64,000 nt of DNA from JAHEJJ01 sp965212205 (GTDB lineage: Bacteria; Bacteroidota; Bacteroidia; Flavobacteriales; Flavobacteriaceae). The stretch covers positions 1-64,000 of the forward strand of contig CBDBUX010000001.1 of assembly GCA_965212205.1 (NCBI GenBank), written 5' to 3'. Positions 1 to 9,066 of this stretch are shown in pieces. Every line of letters starts with the position of its first letter. Within the stretch, counting starts at the first letter, position 1. The position numbers were made by a program, and so were the translations under genes. The notes below the pieces were generated by a model, which was not told the DNA's origin, did not search any database, and was given only the letters and a program-made list of their open reading frames with translations.

Positions 1-960
1 CTCAATGAAACCATATCTCTTTTCCACGATATCGAAATAGCCCATTTCTGCAATCTCAACTATAGTCCCTCCAGCATATATCCCAAGTTTTCCTTCCTCA
101 CTTACCTGCAGGCTTAGCTCCTGGATAATTCCTTCCCTTTCGAATTCAGCAACGATTTCCTCACCTTTGTATTCTTCCAAGAAACCACTATACTGATCGT
201 AATAAGGCAGCGGGGTGCCGTTGAGTTTGGTAAAGACATCGCCTATTTTCAAACCTGCACCAAAATTAGCAGAACTGTCTGCAACCTGCCCGACGATGAA
301 GGGAACCCTCAATTCAAAGAAAGTTAGATTGTCGCCAGTACTGAGTTTTCCTAAAAAATCTTCAGGTAACTCCACCACTCTCTGGTTTCCTTCGCGCTCA
401 AGAGTGATCACGTCGGCCGTGATCAAATTTTTGCGCAGCTCGGAGTAATTTTCATATCGTTCCCCATTAATCGAGACAATGTCATCACCGGTCTGTATTC
501 CCAGGTCGGTTAAAACAGGATTGGTAATCCAATAACCGTCTTTAATACTGGAGGTCGAAATATCGGTATCCCCATAATAAAACGAGGTCAGGATGTAGAT
601 CACGAAAGCGATAAGGAAATTTACCGTTACCCCTCCCAGCATGATGATCAACCGCTGCCATGCAGGTTTCGATCGAAACTCCCAGGGTTTTGGTTCCTGC
701 GCCATCTGGTCGGTATCCATACTTTCATCGATCATCCCGGATATCTTAACATAGCCTCCCAGTGGAAGCCACCCGATACCATAGACGGTCTCCCCGATCT
801 TCTTCTTAAACAGTGAATACTTTACATCGAAAAATAGATAGAATTTCTCTACCCTGGTCTTGAACAGTTTGGCCGGTATAAAATGCCCCAGTTCGTGTAG
901 TACGATCAGGAGCGATAAACTCAATAGGAATTGCAGGGCCTTGATTATAATGGGACTCAT
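1..960 (-). CDS. rseP: RseP-like site-2 protease (M50), C-terminus outside the window
   Basis: Intramembrane zinc metalloprotease of the M50 (RseP/S2P) family, which cuts membrane-bound anti-sigma factors and leftover signal peptides in the inner membrane. The frame is open from an ATG at 958-960 to the window edge, giving 320 visible residues. The zinc motif HELGHF lies at residues 22-27 in the first membrane segment. The GGYVKISGM stretch follows, then a second membrane segment near residue 110, then two PDZ-like stretches (GIQTGDDIVSINGE and GLKIGDVFTKLNG). The last membrane helices with the second zinc ligand lie beyond position 1. It is divergent from the SCO-feo operon. Confidence is high for the family; the symbol is by homology. 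Confidence 0.93.
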   Translation of the reverse strand, partial: MSPIIIKALQFLLSLSLLIVLHELGHFIPAKLFKTRVEKFYLFFDVKYSLFKKKIGETVYGIGWLPLGGYVKISGMIDESMDTDQMAQEPKPWEFRSKPAWQRLIIMLGGVTVNFLIAFVIYILTSFYYGDTDISTSSIKDGYWITNPVLTDLGIQTGDDIVSINGERYENYSELRKNLITADVITLEREGNQRVVELPEDFLGKLSTGDNLTFFELRVPFIVGQVADSSANFGAGLKIGDVFTKLNGTPLPYYDQYSGFLEEYKGEEIVAEFEREGIIQELSLQVSEEGKLGIYAGGTIVEIAEMGYFDIVEKRYGFIE

Positions 961-1076
961 CAGCTTCTATTCTTCAGAAAACGAACAAAAGTACACTTTT
1001 ACGTTCTTTTAAAAAAAGAATGAAGAAACCTCTGATTGAATTTAAGAAAGATTTAATACCCTTTATATCATTTAGT

Positions 1077-1108
1077 TTTGTGCACTCTGGCGGGTCGTAT
1101 TAACTTTG
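1077..1108 (+). promoter_or_regulatory. Bacteroidota-type promoter of the SCO-feoAB operon
   Basis: TTTG at 1077-1080, a 20-nt spacer, and TAACTTTG at 1101-1108 match the -33/-7 pattern TTTG-N19-21-TAnnTTTG. The expected start of transcription is near 1114, a few bases before the ATG at 1122. Confidence 0.7.
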
Positions 1109-1121
1109 TCGCTCTTATCCT

Positions 1122-1796
1122 ATGCGATCCTTTTTTGCCAAATATAAATTATTCGGACTGGTGATGCTGGTCCTTTCAGTCATTATCCTGGGACTTTTCT
1201 ATAATGCGTTGAATCCCAAGGCCGGTTTGCCTGTTTACCAGCCTGCAGATTTTAACCCGGAACTGGTAGATAGTACACTTCACTACGTTAAAAAATATCA
1301 TACTATAGACGACTTTTCACTGGTTAATCAAAATGGGAAAATCGTTACCCAGGCTGACTATCAAAATAAGATCTATATCGCAGATTTCTTTTTTACCACC
1401 TGCCTTACCATTTGCCCAATCATGACCAAAAACATGGTAGACATACAGGAAAGGATCATGGAGGATGAAGATGTTCTGTTGTTGTCGCATACAGTGACGC
1501 CTGAGATCGATTCGGTGGCACAATTAAAAAAGTACGCGCTTGAAAAAGGAGTGGTTGACGATAAATGGAATCTGGTTACAGGAGATAAAAAGCAGATCTA
1601 CGATCTGGCCAGGAAGTCGTACCTGGCGGTTAAGGACTTTCAAACCGCCGGTCCATATGATATGATCCATACAGAAAATTTCATCCTGGTAGACAAAGAA
1701 AAAAGGATACGGGGTACTTATAACGGAACAAGCCCAGAGGAGATTGAGCGATTGATGAAGGACCTGGAACTCTTAAAAACTTCCTACGCTGAGTAG
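1122..1796 (+). CDS. SCO1/SenC-family copper chaperone / thioredoxin-like protein
   Basis: SCO-family protein of 224 residues. One N-terminal membrane anchor (about 12-28) puts a thioredoxin-fold domain in the periplasm. The copper/redox motif CLTICP has Cys94 and Cys98, and the distal His expected in this family is His183 (MIHTENF). SCO proteins help to load Cu into cytochrome oxidase CuA, or act as thiol reductases. It comes first in what looks like a transcript with feoA, which starts about 100 nt downstream but may have its own promoter as well. Linkage of a copper/thiol protein to ferrous-iron uptake could reflect shared supply of metals to respiratory enzymes, but this is inference. Confidence 0.9.
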   Translation: MRSFFAKYKLFGLVMLVLSVIILGLFYNALNPKAGLPVYQPADFNPELVDSTLHYVKKYHTIDDFSLVNQNGKIVTQADYQNKIYIADFFFTTCLTICPIMTKNMVDIQERIMEDEDVLLLSHTVTPEIDSVAQLKKYALEKGVVDDKWNLVTGDKKQIYDLARKSYLAVKDFQTAGPYDMIHTENFILVDKEKRIRGTYNGTSPEEIERLMKDLELLKTSYAE

Positions 1797-1878
1797 AGGT
1801 GTTCTATGCCCAGACGATGCTGCCCTCTTATTGCCATATTTTTGTTTTTATTTGTGAGTATAGCTCGGCATTTTCGCT

Positions 1879-1886
1879 TACATTTG
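1879..1886 (+). promoter_or_regulatory. Possible -7 element for feoA
   Basis: TACATTTG matches TAnnTTTG and ends 12 nt before the chosen feoA start. A TTTG lies at 1851-1854, but the 24-nt spacer is longer than usual, so this is only a candidate internal promoter. Confidence 0.4.
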
Positions 1887-1898
1887 TCCTTAATTAAA

Positions 1899-2156
1899 AT
1901 GATTCTAAATAATTTGGAGGTAAGCGTTACAGACCTGCGTCCGGGTCAAAAAGGGGTGATAAAGGAATTCGGTGAAAATGAGATTCCTGTTAAACTCCTG
2001 GAATTGGGATGTCTGCCCGGAAATCTTCTTGAATTAGTTCAAGTAGCACCTCTGAACGATCCGCTGTATATCGATGTAAATGGTTCACATATTGCCATTA
2101 GAAGGGATATTGCCCGGCGGATCATCCTGGAAGTCAAAGAAGATTCCACTACCTGA
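1899..2156 (+). CDS. feoA: FeoA, ferrous iron transport accessory protein
   Basis: Small SH3-like FeoA domain protein of 85 residues that assists the FeoB transporter on its cytoplasmic side. The typical motifs are present: a start with the LRPGQKGVI-type strand, LLELGCLPGN, and IAIRRDIARRI near the C-terminus. The start at 1899 (MILNNLEV) was preferred over an upstream ATG at 1806, because the extra 31 residues look like translated leader and FeoA proteins are normally about 75-90 residues. The stop overlaps the feoB start at 2156 by one base, so translation is probably coupled. Confidence 0.93.
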   Translation: MILNNLEVSVTDLRPGQKGVIKEFGENEIPVKLLELGCLPGNLLELVQVAPLNDPLYIDVNGSHIAIRRDIARRIILEVKEDSTT

Positions 2157-4378
2157 TGAACAACAGTATAAAAGTTGCCCTTATCGGTAACCCCAATACG
2201 GGTAAGACTTCGGTTTTTAATCAACTTACCGGCTTGAAACAAAAGGTCGGTAATTACCCGGGGATAACTGTTGAAAAGAAAGAAGGCATCTGCAAGCTGA
2301 GCAATGGTCAGAAAGCCCACATAATAGACCTACCAGGCACCTATAGCTTAAATACCACTTCTCTTGACGAAAGCGTGGTTGTTGAACTGCTGTTAAATAA
2401 GCGAAATGAAGACTTCCCCAATGTGGCCGTGGTAATCACCGATATTGAGAACCTAAAAAGAAACCTGCTGCTTTTTACGCAAATCAAAGACCTGAAGATA
2501 CCAACGCTGCTGGTGATCAATATGGCCGACCGGATGGTGAAAAAAGGCATCACCCTTGATATTAAGAAGCTCGAAGAGAAATTAGATACCAGGATTGCAC
2601 TGGTGAGTACCAGACAAGGCACGGGCATTGAAGAACTTAAAGCATCGATTGCCGATTATTCTAACCTGTCTACCAACGCTGTTGTTAACGCCAGTCATAT
2701 CGCACCGGAATATTTCGAAAGGCTCCAGAAAACTTTTCCCGGGGAAGACCTTTACAAATTGTGGTTGGTCATTACCCAGGATGTAAACTTTCTGCCCATT
2801 GAAAAGAAAAGGCTTCAGCAAGCCGACCTTTTACCCACAAAGTCTAAGGCCGAACTCAAAAGACTTCAGCATAAAGAAACCATATATCGATACCAGTTCA
2901 TCAACAATGTACTAAAAGAAACCTATCGGAAAGATCCTGCGGCAGCGAAAGGATTTAGAGCATCCCTGGACCGGATACTCACCCACAAGATTTTTGGTTA
3001 TCTGATCTTTGTTTTATTGCTGCTGCTCATATTCCAGGCGATATTCGATTGGAGCCAGGTCCCGATGGACTTTATCGATATGCAATTTGCGTCTGCCAGC
3101 GAATGGATTAAGGATACCCTTCCACCAGGAGTATTCACAAACCTATTGGCAGAAGGCATCCTTGCTGGAATTGGAGGGATCGTGATCTTTATCCCACAGA
3201 TTGCATTTTTATTTTTATTTATTTCATTATTAGAGGAATCTGGTTATATGAGCAGAGTCGTTTTCCTGATGGATCGTCTCATGAGACCTTTCGGGTTAAG
3301 CGGTAAAAGCGTTGTTCCCTTAATATCGGGAACAGCCTGTGCCATCCCGGCCGTAATGGCTACCCGGAACATAGAGAATTGGAAGGAACGCCTTATCACT
3401 ATTCTTGTTACCCCTTTTACCACCTGTTCGGCCCGACTCCCCGTATACTTGATAATCATCGCCTTGGTAATTCCAGAAGGAACCATCCTGGGTTTGAGCT
3501 ATCAGGCACTTACCCTGATGCTGCTTTATTTCCTCGGTTTTGCTACCGCCATTATTGCAGCCTGGATTCTGAACAGGGTTTTAAAGATGAAAGGAAGGTC
3601 GTTCTTTATGATCGAAATGCCCAGTTATAAATTACCGCTGTTAAGGAATGTAGTCTATACGGTAGTGGAAAAAACTAAAAGCTTCGTCGTGGGGGCAGGT
3701 AAGATCATCCTTGCTATTTCGATCGTATTATGGTTCCTGGGTTCGAACGGATTTAGCTATGAATTCAAAAATGCGGAGGAAATTATAACAGAACGTATAA
3801 GTAATGAGGGTTTCTCGGACTATAGTAGGGCCTTTATAAGTGACAAACTTGAGGAACTCCGGGATTTTAATCAAACCGCTGAAGCCGAAGAGGAAGATTC
3901 TCAAAAGATATCTGTGGAATTGAAAACCATGGAGTTGCAGGAGGCAGCCAAAGGTCAGGAAATTGCGAGCTATCGCCTGGAACATTCCTTTATCGGAAAA
4001 ATTGGAAAGAGTTTCGAACCCCTGGTAAAACCTCTGGGATTCGATTGGAAGATCGGCATCGCTATCCTTACATCCTTCGCAGCCAGGGAAGTATTTGTGG
4101 GGACATTGGCAACGATTTATAGCGTTGGCAATGACGAGGAAGAAACAATTAAAGGCCGCATGGCAGCTGAGATTAACCAGGATACGAAAAAACCATTATT
4201 TAATTTCGCATCGGGCATCTCACTTATACTATTCTATGCCTTCGCCATGCAATGCATGAGTACCCTGGCTGTGGTGAAAAAAGAAACCAACAGCTGGCGT
4301 TGGCCACTACTGCAATTGGGCTTTATGACGGTTTTTGCGTACCTTGTTGCTCTGATCATATATCAAATCCTTCATTAG
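2156..4378 (+). CDS. feoB: FeoB, ferrous iron transporter
   Basis: Inner-membrane Fe(II) transporter of 740 residues. The N-terminal GTPase has G1 GNPNTGKT (11-18), G3 DLPG (58-61) and G4 NMAD (122-125). A helical GDI-like domain follows, then a polytopic membrane domain with the two Gate regions (around SGTACAIPAVMATRN and TSFAAREVFVGT). A charged, Glu-rich insertion at about residues 540-600 sits between the membrane halves and looks periplasmic or cytoplasmic rather than catalytic. It overlaps feoA by one base and is followed five bases later by a Cys-rich small protein. Iron-responsive regulation is likely, but I saw no clear Fur box. Confidence 0.97.
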   Translation: MNNSIKVALIGNPNTGKTSVFNQLTGLKQKVGNYPGITVEKKEGICKLSNGQKAHIIDLPGTYSLNTTSLDESVVVELLLNKRNEDFPNVAVVITDIENLKRNLLLFTQIKDLKIPTLLVINMADRMVKKGITLDIKKLEEKLDTRIALVSTRQGTGIEELKASIADYSNLSTNAVVNASHIAPEYFERLQKTFPGEDLYKLWLVITQDVNFLPIEKKRLQQADLLPTKSKAELKRLQHKETIYRYQFINNVLKETYRKDPAAAKGFRASLDRILTHKIFGYLIFVLLLLLIFQAIFDWSQVPMDFIDMQFASASEWIKDTLPPGVFTNLLAEGILAGIGGIVIFIPQIAFLFLFISLLEESGYMSRVVFLMDRLMRPFGLSGKSVVPLISGTACAIPAVMATRNIENWKERLITILVTPFTTCSARLPVYLIIIALVIPEGTILGLSYQALTLMLLYFLGFATAIIAAWILNRVLKMKGRSFFMIEMPSYKLPLLRNVVYTVVEKTKSFVVGAGKIILAISIVLWFLGSNGFSYEFKNAEEIITERISNEGFSDYSRAFISDKLEELRDFNQTAEAEEEDSQKISVELKTMELQEAAKGQEIASYRLEHSFIGKIGKSFEPLVKPLGFDWKIGIAILTSFAAREVFVGTLATIYSVGNDEEETIKGRMAAEINQDTKKPLFNFASGISLILFYAFAMQCMSTLAVVKKETNSWRWPLLQLGFMTVFAYLVALIIYQILH

Positions 4379-4382
4379 AACC

Positions 4383-4526
4383 ATGGGTTATCAGGAAATT
4401 TTGGTCTATCTAACACTTATTGCCGCCCTTGGCTTTTTGGTGAAAAAATACCTCTGGCCAAAAACCGCTCGCGGAACAGCTAAATCATCCGGACCTTGTG
4501 GGGAAGATGACTGTGGATGTCATTAA
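4383..4526 (+). CDS. FeoB-associated Cys-rich small membrane protein
   Basis: A 47-residue protein. One N-terminal membrane helix (about 3-20) leads into a short basic linker and a Cys-rich tail, PCGEDDCGCH, with three Cys and a His. This is the architecture of the FeoB-associated Cys-rich membrane protein family, thought to act with FeoB in the manner of FeoC. It starts 4 nt after the feoB stop, and a strong terminator follows, so it is the last gene of the operon. Confidence 0.85.
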   Translation: MGYQEILVYLTLIAALGFLVKKYLWPKTARGTAKSSGPCGEDDCGCH

Positions 4527-4594
4527 AAGACCTTCATAGGCGGTTTATAAGTTTAGAGCAAATACTTACGGTTTACATCAATAGATTAATTATA

Positions 4595-4626
4595 AAAACG
4601 CACCGATATTATTACCGGTGCGTTTT
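4595..4626. terminator. Bidirectional intrinsic terminator
   Basis: An 11-bp perfect stem (4595-4605 with 4616-4626) with a 10-nt loop. The stem begins with four A and ends with four T, so it can end both the feo operon (+) and the convergent SDR gene (-). Confidence 0.85.
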
Positions 4627-4649
4627 ACATTAAGCCGTATTGCCTTTTT

Positions 4650-5399
4650 CTAAATCTGACTCATGCCACCATCAATGGCTAGTTCGATACCATTGACATA
4701 ACTGGCTTCATCTGAGGCCAAGAACAAAACTGCATCGGTAATCTCTTTGGCATTTCCAAAGCGCTTCAAAGGGTTCGAGGCCGCAAAACCTTTCCCCATT
4801 TCAGCAACTGCCTCTTCGGGCATACCAATCTTATCATAAATCGGGGTGGCGATAGGTCCTGGTGCTACCACATTGACCCGGATTTTCCGTGGTGCGAGTT
4901 CAGTGGTCAAAACACGCGAATACGCCCTTAAAGCTCCTTTGGTAGCGCTGTAAACAGCTGCGCCTTCAAATCCTTTCAAATGCACGATGGAGCTATTAAA
5001 AATTATTGCCCCTCCGTCGTTTATATGAGGTAAAGCATATTTCACCAGAAAGGCAGGCCCTTTGATGTTGATGTTAAACTGACTGTCGAAATGATCTTCG
5101 TCGATTTGTTCCGCCGGCAAAAAATAAGCTACACCCGCATTTACGAAAAGAACATCAATTTTTCCGTATGCTGCTATGGCTTCTTCAATCAATCTCTTGT
5201 TATCTCCGGGTCTTGCCTGATCGGCCAGGACGGTGATGAATTCGCCCTTGAGTTCAGACGATACTTCGTCCAGAGCCTCTTGTCTTCTGCCCGAAAAAAC
5301 GACTTTAGCTCCTTCTGCCAGAAAACCTTTTACGGTTTCCAGTCCGATTCCGGAATTACCTCCGGAAATCACTACTACTTTGTTTTGAAATTTGTGCAT
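4650..5399 (-). CDS. SDR-family NAD(P)-dependent oxidoreductase
   Basis: Classical short-chain dehydrogenase of 249 residues. The nucleotide motif is SGGNSGIG (about 12-19), followed by NAG (about 88-90), the catalytic Ser in FNSSI, and YSATK (Tyr and Lys). The substrate cannot be read from the sequence. It is transcribed downstream of a TetR regulator with a 49-nt gap, and an 18-bp operator copy lies in that gap. This makes it the likely target of that regulator, typical of a TetR-controlled oxidoreductase responding to a small electrophile or hydrophobic ligand. Confidence 0.9.
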   Translation of the reverse strand: MHKFQNKVVVISGGNSGIGLETVKGFLAEGAKVVFSGRRQEALDEVSSELKGEFITVLADQARPGDNKRLIEEAIAAYGKIDVLFVNAGVAYFLPAEQIDEDHFDSQFNINIKGPAFLVKYALPHINDGGAIIFNSSIVHLKGFEGAAVYSATKGALRAYSRVLTTELAPRKIRVNVVAPGPIATPIYDKIGMPEEAVAEMGKGFAASNPLKRFGNAKEITDAVLFLASDEASYVNGIELAIDGGMSQI

Positions 5400-5414
5400 A
5401 TTTAAAATATTATT

Positions 5415-5432
5415 TTGAAATTATCATTTCAA
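5415..5432. promoter_or_regulatory. TetR operator, copy 1 (before the SDR gene)
   Basis: Inverted repeat TTGAAAT-TATC-ATTTCAA, extended by one more pair outside (T5414/A5433). It lies 16 nt upstream of the SDR start codon. The same spacing and half-sites recur at 6060-6077 upstream of tetR. Confidence 0.7.
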
Positions 5433-5448
5433 ATAGAGTTAAAAAAAT

Positions 5449-6030
5449 TTATTTAAGAGTATTTAGATTTTGATTTATGATCTCCTGGAGAACCGTTTGT
5501 TCCTCAGACAGGATGCCGGTCAGACGCAGCCCCTGAAAAGTGCAGAAAATCGAGTGGGCGTAAACCTTGGCCGAATATTTATTGTTGATCAAGCCTTCCT
5601 CCTGACCTTCGACCACCAATTGTTCAAAAAGCTCAAGAGACTTGTCCTGATTATTCAACAACCATTTTTTTAATTGAAGATCGTTGTGTCCCAGCTCGGT
5701 CTTGCAGTTTATGATAAAACAACCCATATCAGATGTTCCATTATCAATAGGAGCCAGGGTTAATTCTAGTATTTTCCTGATGGCTTCAAGCGCATTGTCG
5801 GACCGAAGCAAGACTTTTCTGATCTGTTTATTCGTTCCCTGTTCATAAAATTTCAGGGTTAACTTATATAATTCTTGTTTGGAACCGAATGAGTTATAGA
5901 TACTCGACCTGTTCAAACTCGTGGCATCTACAAGATCCTGTATAGATGTCCCGTTATAGCCCTTTTTCCAAAAGACCTGCATCGCTCTTTCTATGACGTC
6001 ATTTCGGTCGAATGTTTCAATCCTGGCCAC
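5449..6030 (-). CDS. TetR/AcrR-family transcriptional regulator
   Basis: A 193-residue repressor. The N-terminal helix-turn-helix spans about residues 8-50, with the family signature around GYNGTSIQDLVDATSLNRSS and IYNSFGSKQELY. The C-terminal helical ligand domain has a C-terminal fold of the TetR_C type. It is the first gene of the tetR-SDR pair, and an operator-like palindrome 30 nt upstream of its start suggests autoregulation. The ligand is unknown. Confidence 0.92.
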   Translation of the reverse strand: MARIETFDRNDVIERAMQVFWKKGYNGTSIQDLVDATSLNRSSIYNSFGSKQELYKLTLKFYEQGTNKQIRKVLLRSDNALEAIRKILELTLAPIDNGTSDMGCFIINCKTELGHNDLQLKKWLLNNQDKSLELFEQLVVEGQEEGLINNKYSAKVYAHSIFCTFQGLRLTGILSEEQTVLQEIINQNLNTLK

Positions 6031-6059
6031 TGAATAATGTTTTCTGTGGTAAATATATA

Positions 6060-6077
6060 TTGAAATGTTCGTTTCAT
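6060..6077. promoter_or_regulatory. TetR operator, copy 2 (before tetR)
   Basis: TTGAAAT-GTTC-GTTTCAT, with the same half-sites and the same 4-nt centre as the copy at 5415-5432. It lies 30 nt before the tetR start on the minus strand. Confidence 0.65.
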
Positions 6078-6229
6078 ATAATATTTAACATATATTTAAT
6101 TCCAGCTCTGCTTTTTAGCTTCAATGAAGCTATACCATATGCCTGAGGACTAAAACCAAGCCCCATACGCAATTACGCCCCGATAACTATGTTAGGGGCC
6201 AAAAATTTGATCGAAAAGAAAAATGAACG

Positions 6230-6637
6230 CTATAGTGCCACCTGAATCTGTGTGGCAGGCTCCATTCTGAAGACACATTCCTTGAATTTAGGTGGTCCAA
6301 AAGTCTTCATTTTTGCATTGGAAAAACCCACAGGTTCTTTGGGTACCCCAAAAAAGTTAGTGTCTAACTCGTTGTTTCCGTTTTCATCGTGATACAGTAC
6401 CACAGCGAACTCGCCGTCGGGCATATCTTCAATAGAAACCTCTGTTTTACCCTCCCTGGCCGAGGCCTTGCCGGTCTTAAAGACCTTGTCTTTGCTTAAA
6501 AAGGAATCTGAGGTATCGTAGATGGCCACCAAAACATCGCCTTCTGAACTAGAAACACCTAATACTTCTATTGTGAGTTTATTTTGTGAAAAGGTGAACA
6601 AGGGTATTGTTAAAAAAAGGATGGTAAGCAATCTCAT
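6230..6637 (-). CDS. DUF2141 domain secreted protein
   Basis: A 135-residue protein with a clear signal peptide (about 1-17, ending in FTFSQ) and a single DUF2141 domain. The body contains the family hallmarks: GDVLVAIYD near the start, then DMPDGEFAVVLYHDENGNNELDTN, then a conserved GVPKEPVGFSN. It is a predicted periplasmic or surface beta-sandwich with no known activity. It stands alone. A GC-rich hairpin at 6177-6199 downstream has no T-run and is not a convincing terminator. Confidence 0.85.
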   Translation of the reverse strand: MRLLTILFLTIPLFTFSQNKLTIEVLGVSSSEGDVLVAIYDTSDSFLSKDKVFKTGKASAREGKTEVSIEDMPDGEFAVVLYHDENGNNELDTNFFGVPKEPVGFSNAKMKTFGPPKFKECVFRMEPATQIQVAL

Positions 6638-6824
6638 ATTAATATCGTTTTGGCCTGAGGTTAGAACAGATTTTCATTGAGAAAATTGTGTTTAAAGTCT
6701 AAAAAAATCTGCCACCAGCTTATCTTCTGGAACATCACGCATTCAGTGCGCGAAAATATATAATTTTGGGGGATCCTCGACATAAAACCCTGCTTTTTAA
6801 ATCACTAGCCCACCGATAATATTT

Positions 6825-8864
6825 TTATTCTTCTATATCCGTTCGGTATTTATCGAGCCACGCTACCGTGTGGGCAATCTTAGCAATAAGGTTACTGGGT
6901 TTACTGGCAATCCCATGGCTTGCTCCCGGTATTTCCACCAAAGCAGTTTCTACCTTTCTTAGCTTAAGAGCGTGATATAGCTGTTTGGCCTCGCTGGGTG
7001 GGGTGCGCAGATCATCCATACCCACCATAACCATAGTTGGAGTTTCTACCTCACCCACAAGGGAAATTGGGGAAAACTTCCAATAGCCTTCAAAATTCTC
7101 CCAGGGTTGGCCAGGGTATCTGGAATTAGCATACCAAAAATAATTGTCTGCAACCAGTGTTTTGCTAATCCAATTCATAACCGGTTTGGCAACTACCGCC
7201 GCTTCAAATCGGTTGTTCTTTCCAATAATCCAGGCCGTCATGATCCCGCCGGCGCTTCCGCCGGTTACAAATAATTGATCCTCATGAGCTATTCCTTTTG
7301 CTATACAAAAATCTACTCCATCCATCACATCATTATAATCCTCCCCGGGGTAATTGTTATACAACAGATTGGCGAATTCCTCACCGTAGCTGGTACTTCC
7401 GCGAGCATTGGGATAAAAAACGATATAGCCCGCAGAGGCATATAATTGCATCTCGGCCGAAAATCTATCACCATAATTGGCGATAGGGCCCCCATGATTT
7501 TCAACCAGAAAAGGATACTTCTTCGCCGAATCGTAACCGGGAGGATAGACCACCCACCCCTGAATGTCGCGCTGATCAACTGAAGACGAATACCATATTT
7601 CCTCTACCTTGCCCAGCCTTCTATGCGCCAACAGGTTTCTGTTTAGTGCGGTAATCTTGTTAACCCTTTGCGACTTGGGCAGCAGCACGGCCAGCTCAGC
7701 GGGATATTCTGGCCGGCTTTGGTTAAAGGCGATAGTTCCATTTTTGGAAACACTAAAAGATCCGCCTGAATAGGGACGTCCGAGTGAAGTCCCGCCAAGG
7801 TTGTCTGCCATTTTTCTGATCTGTCCGCTACGAGTGATGTGTGCAATTTTGGTATTCCCCTTATCGTCGTACTTCACAAACACACCAGTGCTTTTCGCAT
7901 CCCATACCGGAGTACTCACTGAACGATCGAGGTCTATAGGGACCTCTTGCCGATCACTCCCATCGGCAGTCATTATATGTAATCGGGTTTGCTGATGCGC
8001 CTGGGTTTTGTCTTCATAGCCCAGATAGGCTATATATTTTCCATCAGGAGAGACAGCCGGACTGTGATCCGGGCCTTTTCGGGTAGTAAGTGCCCGAATA
8101 TCTCCGCTTTGGGTATCGAGCCTGTATATCTCGCTATTGCGAAATTCATATTCCCAATTATCGTTCCTGTTGGCGGAAAAGCAGATGAATTTCGCATCGG
8201 GCGACCAACTGAGTTTTCCCCTATGGTGAAAATTACCGGAACTGAGCTGCCGCACAGCACCCCCTTCAGATGGCACGGCAAATATTTGATGGTATCCCGG
8301 TTTCAGATACCCCTTTCCATCGGCCTCATGATATAAACGATCGGTAATTCTCGGACTCTCGGCCCAGGTGGCGCCTTTTGGTTTTTCAGGGCCTTTGGCA
8401 ATGACTGGTGGTGGTGCTTCCACGTGCATTGAAAAAGCTATAGTACTACCATCTGGCGACCAGCTTAAAGAGGCCGGTGAGGATGGCAACTGTGAAATAC
8501 GGGCAAAGTTTCCCGAGGACATCCAATATATATAGATCTCTGCACCCTGGTCTGTGGTGCTGACAAAAGCAATCCTCTTGCTGTCGGGCGACCACCTGGC
8601 TGAGGATTCAGAAACCTCTCTGGAAGTCAGTTTGCGGTGCTGGGATCCGTCTGGTTTTATCATCCAAAGATTTCCTTTGGCCTTGTCTTTCATTATGTCG
8701 AATCCCATTCTCCTATATACGATCCATGAGTTATCGGGTGCGATCTGAGGATCGTTGACATGCTGCAGATCGAATACATCGAGGTAAGTAAAATTTGAGT
8801 CTTGTCCCCAGGCAGAATATATTATCAGAATAACAAAAACTTGAAATAAAATCTTCTTGTACAT
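6825..8864 (-). CDS. S9-family serine peptidase (acylaminoacyl-/dipeptidyl-peptidase-like)
   Basis: Secreted prolyl-oligopeptidase-family enzyme of 679 residues. After a signal peptide (about 1-20) comes a TolB/WD40-like beta-propeller built from repeats such as SPDSKRIAF, SPDGSTIAF, SPDAKFICF and SPDGKYIAY (about 30-400). An alpha/beta-hydrolase domain follows. The catalytic triad is Ser537 in GGSAGG, Asp617 or Asp618 in GMDDLRTPP, and His650 in GASHGI. It probably trims peptides in the periplasm. It is monocistronic, with unusually long spacers on both sides. Confidence 0.93.
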   Translation of the reverse strand: MYKKILFQVFVILIIYSAWGQDSNFTYLDVFDLQHVNDPQIAPDNSWIVYRRMGFDIMKDKAKGNLWMIKPDGSQHRKLTSREVSESSARWSPDSKRIAFVSTTDQGAEIYIYWMSSGNFARISQLPSSPASLSWSPDGSTIAFSMHVEAPPPVIAKGPEKPKGATWAESPRITDRLYHEADGKGYLKPGYHQIFAVPSEGGAVRQLSSGNFHHRGKLSWSPDAKFICFSANRNDNWEYEFRNSEIYRLDTQSGDIRALTTRKGPDHSPAVSPDGKYIAYLGYEDKTQAHQQTRLHIMTADGSDRQEVPIDLDRSVSTPVWDAKSTGVFVKYDDKGNTKIAHITRSGQIRKMADNLGGTSLGRPYSGGSFSVSKNGTIAFNQSRPEYPAELAVLLPKSQRVNKITALNRNLLAHRRLGKVEEIWYSSSVDQRDIQGWVVYPPGYDSAKKYPFLVENHGGPIANYGDRFSAEMQLYASAGYIVFYPNARGSTSYGEEFANLLYNNYPGEDYNDVMDGVDFCIAKGIAHEDQLFVTGGSAGGIMTAWIIGKNNRFEAAVVAKPVMNWISKTLVADNYFWYANSRYPGQPWENFEGYWKFSPISLVGEVETPTMVMVGMDDLRTPPSEAKQLYHALKLRKVETALVEIPGASHGIASKPSNLIAKIAHTVAWLDKYRTDIEE

Positions 8865-9066
8865 AAGCCTTTAAATTAAGTTACTAACTGGTTTTTAGAA
8901 GTATAGAAATAGAAAAAATTAAACATGGTTTTTTTAAATAAAATCTAATGTTTTTAAACCCGAATGGATGCTCTAAATGTATTATATTTATAGCTAGTCT
9001 CACGAAGAATCCACAGAATATTCCAAATTCACTCCTACGGATCTGTGTTTTTTAAACCCGATTATT

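Noticed and set aside
1806..1898. Longer FeoA start at 1806
   Set aside because: Adds 31 residues not seen in FeoA and covers a likely -7 element.
6177..6199. GC-rich hairpin (GCCCC...GGGGC) after the DUF2141 gene
   Set aside because: No T-run follows on either strand, so it is not called a terminator.
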